A DNA stretch of 64,000 nucleotides from Paramecium sonneborni (lineage: Eukaryota > Ciliophora > Oligohymenophorea > Peniculida > Parameciidae): the NCBI GenBank assembly GCA_905182985.1, contig CAJJDN010000177.1, positions 20,173 to 84,172 of the forward strand. Reading direction: 5' to 3'. The position numbers and the translations under genes were made by a program. Below are positions 12,747-23,147 of this stretch, one piece after another. The notes under the pieces are model-generated. The model was given only the letters and a program-made list of their open reading frames with translations. It did not search any database and was not told the origin of the DNA. Each line of letters opens with the position of its first letter. Position 1 is the stretch's first letter.

Positions 12747-13252
12747 AGAAACAATCAAGTCAGTTATTTTATTTTTAAAGAGAGGATCACTTAATTATGG
12801 TATTTTTTTAGCAATGCTTTCCCAATCAATATCTTATTGTATTTCTTTTTTTTGTGGCCGTGGCTGCACTTATTAAATTGAAGTTGATTACTTATTGGAC
12901 AAGTCTTATTGATAAGACTCTTATCGATTCTTCTAAAGAAGAGAGCTGGATTTATTGTGGTCTTGTTCTTGTTGTTCATTTCTTGGATTCTCTTTTTACA
13001 TTTTTCAAAATTCTTTTGATGTTCGGTATTGGTGGTTTAGACTTTTTTGAGGAAGTAATTGTTTTTAAATTTCTCGACGGATGGTCGTTTTTATTGTATT
13101 TTTTATACTTTATCAAATGTATTGATGACTTCTTTGTATTGATCAAGGAATTTGAAAACAGGAGAGGGGGTTCGTCTAAGTAATTTAGTACTTGAATTGG
13201 TTTATGAGAGAGTGCTTTTGACAGTCTCAACATGATGTAGATGTTAAAGCAT
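12621..13252 (-). CDS. Unknown ~199-residue charged protein
   Basis: Starts MLQHLHHVETVKSTL and runs through a Lys/Gln-rich, coil-like middle (DQYKEVINTFDKVQKIQQKR). It must then shift frame through one intron of 32 nt; two placements with AAG acceptors fit. It ends with a more ordered block, DIDWESIAKKIPQLSDPLFK followed by SDDDYAFLVCLISSVNN, stopping at TGA (12621-12623). Total length minus 32 is exactly 200 codons. The other two minus frames are also partly open here, so the first half rests on composition. No family recognised and no signal peptide. The last 126 nt recur in the truncated copy before the N. Confidence 0.6.
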
Positions 13253-13339
13253 CTATTACAAAATAATTCGCCGACCTCCTAGATTGCGTTAATCTGGAGA
13301 GAACACCTTGCTCATTAACGATTTTAATTAATTAGAAAG

Positions 13340-14687
13340 ATGATTATAATTATGCCAGCCTATAAAAGCAACTTAGAAGTGTAAATCAAATAAGATTAGA
13401 AATAAGGAATTGGTCTAATAGATCATGAATAGACAGACACGTTCCCAGTATGGAAATTTAGAGGTGGTTCAACAACAATATATGAGGATAGTAATATAAT
13501 ATGCATTTTTAAAGATCAAGTTTATACAGAGAGTACTGAGATCTTGCCAAACAGGAATGCCCTCTTAAAAGTGAGCAAATCAAGTAAACCTATTAGATAT
13601 ATATGAACAATTTTTAGAAAATCAATATGAAATCCTTTTGTCAGCAATATAGCCAATCTTTATGGTTGTCAAAGATATCAAATCATAGAATGGATCTGAA
13701 TATCCTCTTGTAGTTAACTCCATCATTCGCTTAGGAAGAGTGTACTAATTATACACTATTAATTTAAAGTGAGTACAAGGTCATTGAAGAACGTAACAAG
13801 GATATGCATACTTTTCAATCTCCCTGCTCAGTTAAAGTATTCTTATTTGACAATCAAATTTTAGCACTCCTTCCTTAGTAACAACAATTTGACATATTAG
13901 TGCAAGTTTTGTTTCATGGAAGGAAGACAGAGTAAGGATTAACTCTTTCTTACCAACATCTGTCGTTGTGCTGGAAATGGATAAGCTGTTCATTTGGATT
14001 GTTTACGTTACTGGGTAGATTCTAACATAATCAAAGAAGAAACTCAATTTGGATTGATTCTCAAATGGTTATTTAATTCTCTACATTAGGATCAAACAAC
14101 ATGAATGTTCTATTTGTAAAGAAAGTCTCCCCATTCGAGTTCAGTATGATGATCAATACTTCGATCTTTTTACACTTGAAAGACCTGATTTACAATACAT
14201 TCTCGTCGAAGTATATTCTAATCATTATCATTAGAACATCAATAAAGAAAAGAACTTATGCAATGAAATCTATTTAATTCATAGTCTTCTAATTGACAAT
14301 ATTAAAATTGTAAATCTTTTCTAAATATTCAAGGGAAGAGGATTCTAATGTGATATTAAAGCATAAGACATTACTGTCTCTAGACACCATGCCACTATCA
14401 AATTAACAGATGGCAATTTTGTTATTCAAGATAATAAAAGTAAGTTTGGAACACTTGTATCTATTGACAAAAAGATTTCTATTGATTGTGCTGCATGCAG
14501 TTTATAAATTGGCAAACTACTGATAAACTTAATCTAATCTGATTATATATAAAAAGGTATCCTTTTAATTAACGTAGGTGCTCCTTCAACCTAACACAAA
14601 CTTACTTAACTACCTTAAATTAATAAATAATTAGATGAAGATGAACCTTAGATGGACGACGATTCTTTTCAATTAGAAAATAAATGA
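13340..14687 (+). CDS. RING-CH (C4HC3) zinc finger plus FHA domain protein
   Basis: 412-residue protein pairing a MARCH-type RING-CH finger with a C-terminal FHA domain. The finger reads CKFC (about residue 140), ICRCAGNGQAVHLDCLRYW and CSIC, giving the C4HC3 order; such fingers normally recruit E2 enzymes as ubiquitin ligases. The FHA core follows: GRGFQCDI, then VSRHHATIKL and GNFVIQDNKSKFGTLV, with the Arg/Ser/His phosphothreonine-binding set (GRG, SRHH, NKSKFG) intact. Four introns (34, 25, 28 and 22 nt, all TAG) close the frame. No transmembrane helix is apparent, unlike most animal MARCH proteins. Inference: a phosphorylation-directed E3 ligase. The start MIIIMPAYKSNLEV is the first ATG, about 90 nt from the divergent neighbour. 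Confidence 0.87.
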
Positions 14688-14758
14688 AAGTGACTTTTAT
14701 ATTATTTTAATTATATTTTTATCTTTTCGTAATTAATATATAATTTATCTATAATTTT

Positions 14759-15203
14759 ATGCAAAAAGCTAGCATTTTTAATAGGAATTTCAAGTTGCTC
14801 TTCAATAAAAACAAGTACTAAAATTTGACTGGTAAATTGAAAATGCATTTTTGTAGCTTAATAAGGGCATAATCAAAGTCATTTAGGATGGGTATCTCCA
14901 GTAGATTACAGATTTGGAAGAATCATGTTGTATCTCACTTGTGGTATAGGATTCTATTGTGCCTATTAAGACCCAGGAGTCTTACATGAAACAGTATAAT
15001 TCAATTTTAATTTTAGTTTGGCCATTTCAAATAACCACCCAGATATGTATTGGTATGATTTCTTGAATTAATAAACATAGGGATTTGGAAAAGGACTTGA
15101 AGCAGATGAGAAGAATTTGAATCAATAAATATTGGATAGACATCATGCAGAAGAACAATTAGAGCATTTCAAACACAACCTTACCCAATATGATGGCAAA
15201 TGA
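14759..15203 (+). CDS. Small single-span protein, possibly mitochondrial inner membrane
   Basis: 139 residues with one 25-nt intron (GTAAATTG..TTGTAG). The N-terminus MQKASIFNRNFKLLFNKNKY is basic, hydroxylated and free of acidic residues, like a mitochondrial presequence. One hydrophobic stretch follows (RIMLYLTCGIGFYCAY), then PDMYWYDFL and an acidic/His-rich tail (ADEKNLNQQILDRHHAEEQL). The gene lies about 70 nt after the RING-CH/FHA stop. Ciliate respiratory complexes contain many lineage-specific small subunits of this shape, and that is the likeliest class. I cannot name it. Confidence 0.65.
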
Positions 15204-15273
15204 TATAATAAATAAATACAAAAAAATTCATGAAATAATTAAATAAATTACAAATATTAGATAACAAAATCAT

Positions 15274-16315
15274 TCACTATTCTAAGAGTTATTGCAATAC
15301 TTCTTTAATAGGTTTTGATCTCTTTCTAATAGCTTTGACAAGTGCAATAGCATCTTCAAGAGAATAATTTAAATCTTATACTAAATAGAGTATGATTGTT
15401 TAAATGCTTCTCTAAATGCCATCAGTGCAATGCACATAGACACACTTACCTTCATCAACCAGTTTTTTCAAAATCTAATAAGCCTACTTACCCTTCTTAA
15501 GGAAAGATCTTTTATTACAATCTCTTATTGGGCAATGTGAATACGTTATCTGATAAGATTCACAAGTCTTTCTGATTTGATCAAAATAATCTTCTGGTAA
15601 ATCTTTATTAATTAGATCCTCAACAGTTTATAAATTAACTATGGCATCTACTCCTAATTTCTATAGAATATGAATTTCACTAAAAACTTATTTCTATATC
15701 TTACTCACAATACACAAATGAACCAACGTAGATATTCTCCAATATTTAATTGTAATTAAGATCAAAATTCACATCAGAATCTATGATCTCAATTACATTA
15801 TTAATAATGGAATGATTACTAAATAATCTAACTCCATTTCGTTCCCATTTTTGATTTTGTTAGTATTTATAAGCATACGAATTAATGGATTTACTTGGGA
15901 TATCTAATTCCAATTTTTATTCATACTCATTCTCTTCAGTAACGAATTAATTAAGTCTAATCTTGGATCTTCCCTTTTCTGAATATAAATTTACAAACAT
16001 CTTTGAATCTACATATGAATTCATTTTCATTCTTATTTTTATGTGGCCCCAAACATCTTCTACATCATTCTTATTATTCAAAACTCTGTTTATTCCATCT
16101 TCCCATTCTACAATCTGACGATTGTTTTATTTCACTATTACATATCTATAATTCATTGGTAAACAACAACACTCTACTCTAGCTCTCCATATATCACCTG
16201 GATTCCATTCCATTTAAATTCCATTTTACACATTCCATTACACTAAATGACAATCTCCAACTATCAATATCACTTCTCCAAAATTCACATGTCTTTAAAT
16301 GGAAATAGAGCTCAT
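15274..16315 (-). CDS. EPM2A: Laforin-like glucan phosphatase (CBM20 + dual-specificity phosphatase)
   Basis: 338-residue enzyme expected to remove phosphate from glycogen or amylopectin-like storage glucan. The N-terminal carbohydrate-binding module 20 shows NFGEVILIVGDCHLVQWNV, then WNPGDIWRARVE, YRYVIVK and VEWEDGINR; the W/G/W pattern is the starch-binding signature. The C-terminal dual-specificity phosphatase carries the P-loop HCTDGIQRS (HCX5R) preceded by KCVYV, and upstream DAIVNLQTVEDL. One 25-nt intron. The CBM20-then-DSP order is that of vertebrate laforin, which is known in glycogen- or Floridean-starch-storing protists. The usual recognition Asp before the P-loop may be in CPIRDCN. 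Cytosolic: no signal peptide. Start at MSSISIQRH. Confidence 0.9.
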
Positions 16316-16806
16316 TTTGTTTTATATATTATTATCAATTACTTTTATTAAATAAATCTAACCTAAATATCGTTTTCAAATATTTCATTAATTTCAAAAT
16401 TAATAATAGCTCATACTTTTTATTACACAATATTAATATACATCATTAATAAAAATAAATATATTCAATTAAATTTCTCTGTTTCCTACTATTTAAAAAC
16501 TTAATCATCATATCATCAAATCTTTCTATTCTTTTTTAAATTCTCATCATTAGCATATTATTTGTGAGTCCAAAATATTTATTTTTTTTTAATTAAATAA
16601 AAATTATTTCTATTATTTATTACTGTCCACTTATTTACAATCCTATTTTTATCTTTTATTTGATTATAAATTTAAAATACTAATGTTGTATTTATAAATC
16701 TTTTTTTAAATCTTTAGTGTCCTAATTACATTTGATTGTTTGATATGATGATGTTTTATTATGAATTATTATAGTATTTAATGACGAAAATATTATATTT
16801 TATTTA
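16316..16806. other. AT-rich intergenic spacer
   Basis: About 490 bp between the divergent laforin-like gene and the next plus-strand gene. It contains T- and A-rich stretches and no credible coding frame. Both genes would be transcribed out of it, so promoters are presumably here, but I see no specific element. Confidence 0.5.
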
Positions 16807-17190
16807 ATGAGACATAAATCGATTGGATAAAAAATTTATATTGAAGGATCGCTATTATTGAGTGAAGAATCAAATTACTCCTTTAGACCAAGGTTTTTAA
16901 AACACAAAAATTTCTATACAAAGAAACCTTTGTTTGAATGTCATCATGTGACTCCAACTTAGAAACATGCTAAAGAAATTCTTGACAAGATTTGTCATGT
17001 CAATAAAAAAGCAATAATTACAGTGAGACCTGAATCATCATTTTAAAAAAGAAAAGAATTTTCTGTAGATTAATGTTTAAGTACAAGAGGATCAATACAA
17101 AGAAAATAAATTAGAATTAAATCAATAAACAGATCAAACATTCAAAACAAACTATTAGACTAAGATTGGTTAGCATTTGTGTTGGATTGA
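16807..17190 (+). CDS. Small basic protein of unknown function
   Basis: Intron-free frame of 127 residues, MRHKSIGQKIYIEG... to ...DWLAFVLD, stopping at TGA 17188-17190. It is rich in Lys, Arg and Ser, especially in the second half (RKQIRIKSINRSN). It has no membrane span and no motif I know. Composition is coding-like (K/Q/N-rich rather than F/L/I-rich), and the minus strand here holds no competing gene. It converges on the trichocyst-matrix-like gene with about 200 nt between stops. Confidence 0.6.
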
Positions 17191-17386
17191 AAAAGCCAAC
17201 GTTTCTCTTGGAATAATAATTGATTTATTTTGATAAATATTTAGGTTAAGTTTCATAATATTAAAAAGTCTTGCTATATTTCTGTAGCTTTAAGTGAATA
17301 ATTTAAATAATGATGAGATTAATAAAAGAAATAATGATCGGATGTCAGACTATGAGATTGAGTGATAATATTAAATCAAATATAAA

Positions 17387-18643
17387 TCAATATTCAAATT
17401 ATTCTCCTGCTGACATTCGTAATGCTAATTACTCCTTCAATGTTCTTAATGATTTATTCAGTAATCCAATAGTCTAAGAGACAACATCTCTATCAGAATC
17501 TCTAAAAATAGATGGAATTATTACCGCTATGATCTAGCATCTTAATAATCTTAAGCTTCTTATTCACAAATAGTGAATCGGTCGTCTCTTGATTATTCGA
17601 GCATTTCTAATCTTTAATTTACATTATCAAGAGTGGCTTGAGTCTATTCAATCACTTCATTTACTCTTAAGAATTTATAATTATAATAAATTACAATGCT
17701 AAATCTGATATTGCATTTGCTAAAGTGCTTTCAGTTGTATTTATTGAAATTACTAATAAATTTCTAGTCTTTGTATAAGCTTGAATTCTTTTTTCTTCTG
17801 AGAACTTTTCAAGATCCATAGAATCATGAACTTAATCTAATAATTAATCAATAAGCAACATGACATTCTCTACTTAAGCAGAATCTTATAATTAATGAAC
17901 TCTTGAGGTTATGGTAGCCAAAGCTTTAAACATTTTACCCCATGAAGTTCTGTAAGTAAATTTACCTATGTCTTTTCTAATCATAAATACTTGCTCTTTT
18001 TATTGATGCTCCAAAATGTTTCTAAAGTAATTCAATTCCATTATTATTTAATTAAATAAAAGAATTATCATGTGTTTAGAGATTCTCTGAAAAAAGAGTT
18101 CTAGCTTACATTAATATTGAAATAACATCTTCATGTTCATGAATTTTATGTTGATGTTCTTCATTTTCTTCTTCTCTTTATTAATCTAATTCATTCAATT
18201 CTCCTTTGAATTCTTTAAGCTCACTTTACTTTTAAACAATCAATTTTTGTAAAATATCTCTTTTTGGATAAAGTTCCCCTTCCAATCTTGCTTCCAATTT
18301 TATGCGTTCATTATCGCTTATTTTGATATTTTAATTCAAATTTTACAGATCCTTTATGAAAATTGACAATTAATACCACAGTACAAGAATCTTAATATTC
18401 TTTATGTGAAACATCCTCCTCCTTTTAATCTTAATAGTATCTATCTTCAATTTATTGCAAAGTTCCCATTAATCTTTCAATTGGCTCTTAAGTTTGTAAT
18501 TGTAGGTAAATTGTATCAAGAAGAGTATGCCCAAATCTATGTTAATCAAGTTATTCAATTTATTGTTTCATATCCATATCTTCCATTGCATAGTTTAGTA
18601 CTAAAAGAAGTGAGAATATTACAAATTTGTTCACGTTTTTCAT
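17387..18643 (-). CDS. Trichocyst matrix / granule lattice (TMP/Grl)-like secretory protein
   Basis: 384 residues. The start MKNVNKFVIFSLLLVLNYAM is a signal peptide. It is followed by a Gln/Glu-rich segment, a cysteine block (DSCTVDLQNLNQNIK) and long amphipathic helices (ENERIKLEARLEGELYPKRD; NEVIEQTQATLDNVNQRLEM), ending TLKEQLALRMSAGEQFEY. Signal peptide, length near 380 and paired coiled-coil domains fit the trichocyst matrix protein / Tetrahymena Grl family, whose members are cleaved and crystallise in dense-core granules. Four introns (25, 25, 29 and 23 nt; two with AAG acceptors) make the length exactly 385 codons. An overlapping plus-strand frame at 17310-17576 was rejected. Assignment is by architecture, not alignment. 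Confidence 0.68.
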
Positions 18644-18678
18644 AAAAATTAAATATTAAATTTATATAATTTTATAAT

Positions 18679-21600
18679 TCATTTATTTTATTGAGGTTCG
18701 GCCATGACCGAAATTTCACCATCATTACATCCACAAATGAAAAATTTCTTATCTTTTGAACAAGATATTGATAAAACAGGGGATTTGGCTGATATTTGAA
18801 ATCTTTTAAGTTATTATAAATAAGGTAAAGATCTTCTGACTAATTCACCATTTTCAGTTCCATAAATCTAATGAAATATATATGATTAAGTATTACCATG
18901 ATATCTTAAAAGAGATGATTCCTCATAATTTAACAGTCAATTAAAGATGAGCTTTGTTCTTATTGAACTTCCAATAAGAATCCATTAATAGAATAACTAT
19001 AAAGTTAATGATCATATGCTGAATAGAAAACGATACAAAAGATTGGTCTATTACTCATAACAATAGCATTGATAGGATTCTTATTAGGATGAACAAATGA
19101 TCTCATAAATTGACCATTGTATAGATTATATAGATAAATGTACCCATTAATACAGCCAGTAGCAAATAGTTTCATACTAGTAGATACATTAATACAATTG
19201 ATCTAAATAATAGTTATTATAATTACTTAATTTTAATGATCAAAATACATACATTTGGCATTTAATTTATAGATATCTTTTTGTTTATCAACTTTCCAAA
19301 GTATAACATGTCCACTTTTATCTCCAGAGATGATCATGGATTCTTTTTTATCTGAAGCTAATGCAGTAATGGTATTGGTATGTATTTAATAAATATCAAC
19401 GATTTAATTATTATCGCTTATAATAATTAATTTACCAAGATGATAGCCTCCACAAATAAATAGTTTACCCTAATTAAATATAATTAAAGGGTAAGATGAT
19501 AATTAAGCTGATACATCCCAAATATTAAATAATTCAGTTTGAGGTTTTTCAAAATTGAATTATTTTTCTCTTTCTAATCCACATTAAAATGGTGGTTAAT
19601 TAGGTTAAACATCAATTTAACTTGTCCATTTAAGATAATCAATTTTACCTTCTTTTCTTATACATAATAATCTAACATCTGATATCCATTTAATTTTAAC
19701 AATTGCTCTATTACTTGCTTATTAAAAATCAATTATTGGTTTCATTGTATTAGGTACTTTCTTTTTATTTTATGGTCTATAAACTTTTAATTCTTAAGAA
19801 TAAGAAACAAAATGATGATCTGAATTAATCTATCTTCCAATATGAGGTTTTAAAAATAATTATAAAGGAGTGATTCCAAAATTTACAACCTAAGCTTCAA
19901 TACTAAGTCTATTTTCTTCCATTTTTTATAAAGTAAGTTATTAATCATATGTAACATAAAAGTAAATATTTAAATTTTTTTCTGCTTCTTTACCTCTTTA
20001 TTTGTATCCAAAAATTAAATCAATCCATTCTGGAAGATTTTTTTAAATTTCTTCACTTTCAAGTGCATTTCTTTAACCTGTAACAAATTTCCAAGGATTA
20101 TTATTTGCCCATTTAGGTAATTATACGTTATTAACAAGAAGTCCATTTTAAGTTTTACCAAATTACAAATTCTATAAATTAAGAAACATTTCAGGCAAAC
20201 AAAACATTTCTGGAATTAATTCTCTAACATCAGCAATATCTTCTGTTGCACAACGAAAACTTTCTACAAGAGAATAAAATAAACGATCAGGAATATCAAA
20301 TTTATTTCCTTAAATCTCTTTTGCTATTGATGTAAATGGTTCTAATCTAATTAGAAATTAAGAAGTAATAGCTAATGATGAATAATGTGATCCATAATGA
20401 AATGCTGGAATCTCACCACCTTATTCAGATTATTCAAATCTTTCAATATAACTCTTTATTCTTTAATTGTTACCCAATGCTCCCATAGTTTTTTACATTG
20501 CTCTCAATTATCCTTCAGGATATATACGAATATTAGCTTCATGTTCTAATTATTAATCTTTTGGTTCACAAATTACCCATGGAAAAACAGGATATTAAGT
20601 TAAATCATTATAACTTCTTGATGCCAAATTATTAAGTAATAGTAAATATTTAAAATTACTCATTTATTATCTAATTATTAATAATACTATACTTATTCCA
20701 TTTCTACAAATATCCCTACTTTTCTAATAACTTTGCTGGATCAGTTGTTTTACTCTAATTGAAATATGGAGCCTAATTACTTTTTCTATGTCTAAGTAAC
20801 TTAGAAGATATTTCATCTAAATCATTTTAATCAGAAATATTAATAAACAATGATTTCCTACATCTCTATTATATATAATTACCCATCTATGAAAAATATC
20901 TCCAAAGCTGTCTTCTTTTATAAGTATTTCTTTTTTATAACCAATACTAAATTATAAATTGGGAATTTCTTAATTAATCTCTAATCTTCTCTTAATTAAA
21001 ATACTCCTAAAGCAGCATGAGATCCTTCACTTTTCAAATATTCATATTATAATAAAAGATGTGTATTTGTTAAACTCAAAAAAGCATGATAAATATATAG
21101 ACCATTAATAACAAGAACCTTTTTTCCTCTAAACGTATTCTCTCCAAAAGATTTAAAATTATCTACTATTTAATTCTTTTAATTTGCAATTGTCTTAACA
21201 GCATTCTTTATATTATTTCCAAAAGCTTTCCCCATATTCAATAATTGAGTGGCTGCTTAAACTGCCTAGGAATTTGTTGATTGTCTCTATCCATACAGTT
21301 ATTCAAATTTATCAATTTCATGATCTAATATTATCGGAGCAGTCTAAGGAGTCTAATATACTGGTTTATTTCTTAAGATTTCAGGAATTATTGGAATACT
21401 TTTTAAGTATGGTCTTGCAAAACATTTTGTAATCATTTTCGATATTTTTATTTTAAAGTACTTACTTTAAACAAATTCTTCTTAAACTATATCTTAAACT
21501 AAATCATTTCTTTGAATGCACCCTTAACCTTAAGACAGCCATCCTTCATTCAAAAATAAAGAACTTAATGATTTATAATATTTATTTCTTCCTATTCTTT

Positions 21601-23072
21601 CTTTTTCACTTTCCTTGTATATCCATAATATTTTTCGCTCCTCTATTTCTATATATTTATTTTCTCCCATTTATTATATATCTCTTATGCTCTTTTAAGA
21701 AGAAACTATAGATTCCATTGACCATTATTATGGAATATGAGCTTTTATTTATATTTCCTATTTTAAAGCATTGTTACTACTAATCTAATTACTTATTTAG
21801 TCTAATATTGAATCATCTTCAAAAGATTTAGCTAGAAGACTCTCTAATAATATTTCAAAATCTTGATATAATTCTGTCATCAATTTTTTTAATGAAGATT
21901 AATGATTTCTCTCCTTAGAAACATATATGATCAAGCATATAAATTTAATCATGTCTTTGAAATTCTCACATTACCTCAACTTACATAATATATGAGTCAA
22001 TCCATATGTAATTTCATATTAACAAATCTCCAATGTTAAAGCATACGTTATAAGTAATTAATATAAATTCTTTTAATCACTGCTTTCTAATATAATCTCA
22101 TATATTTAATGATTTTAGATCTTAGTATTAAAAAAAGATTAGACTTTTTATGCCAAATCAAGATGATTGAAACATTTAGATAACTTAGAAATTTACTCTT
22201 AAATTCATTAATAAGTATATCATACCTTCTAAATTTCCATTAATCATATAATCCTTATTAATTAGATCATAGAACTTATTAAATTTCTAAATCAATTAAG
22301 GATAATTTAATCTTAGTTCTATTAAATACAAAGCCATCTACATTATATTTTTCCATAATTGAGAATCTGTTTAAATAGTCTTACACTAATCACTATTATA
22401 ATTAATTTATAAATAATATACTAGAGCTAATCAATTATTGAATTCATTTGTATTTCAACCAATTTCTTATTATAATCAATACCCCATTTTAATAAATCAT
22501 AAACATAATTTGCGCCTATGAATTCAGATTTTAATACTTAAATAATAAGTGTTGAATGCAATCGGCATCCAATTTCATATATCTAAATAATCATATTATT
22601 TATTTACTAAATTTTGTTCCTCTTATGTTGATAATATTTTTAGAAGTTCGTTCTAAAAAGTTGCCTAACCTAAAATTAGGATAGAATTGCCTTAATGTGA
22701 TTTACAAAGACATAGTAGATCTTATAAAATTTAAGCTTTTAAATTATCTTCTATTGAAAAAGCAACAATCTTTATTATGGCATTAATAATTCCTTCATTT
22801 TTGATTTAATCTTTTTCTTCTATCATTAAAGATTGATTTACTCCAACCTTAATTTTATCAATCATCCAACCCATAAGTTAATTATATATTGAAGCAAATG
22901 ATTGAATTTTTTTTTTTTAAACCTATTCAACTTATTAAATAGACATTGAAGATGATGAAACTTCTTTAATTTAGGTTACTATAATTTAGTTATATAAAAA
23001 TACATTCTTATTAAAACTGTTATTTTTATGTTTAACTATTTTTTGTTGACATCAATGGTTGTTTAGCAACAG

Positions 23073-23147
<75 letters not shown>

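Noticed and set aside
12976..13233. Minus frame MLRLSKALSHKPIQVLNYLD...
   Set aside because: Open by chance; the adjacent minus frame starting MLQHLHHVETVK has more coding-like composition and connects through one intron to the clearly coding C-terminus.
17310..17576. 88-codon plus-strand frame MMRLIKEIMIGCQTMRLSDN...
   Set aside because: The minus strand here holds the well-supported C-terminal exons of the TMP-like gene, whose length closes exactly; this frame is antisense to them.
23074..23145. TTA run as a CRISPR-like or telomeric repeat
   Set aside because: No spacers, not a telomere unit, and it lies in frame inside a eukaryotic coding region.
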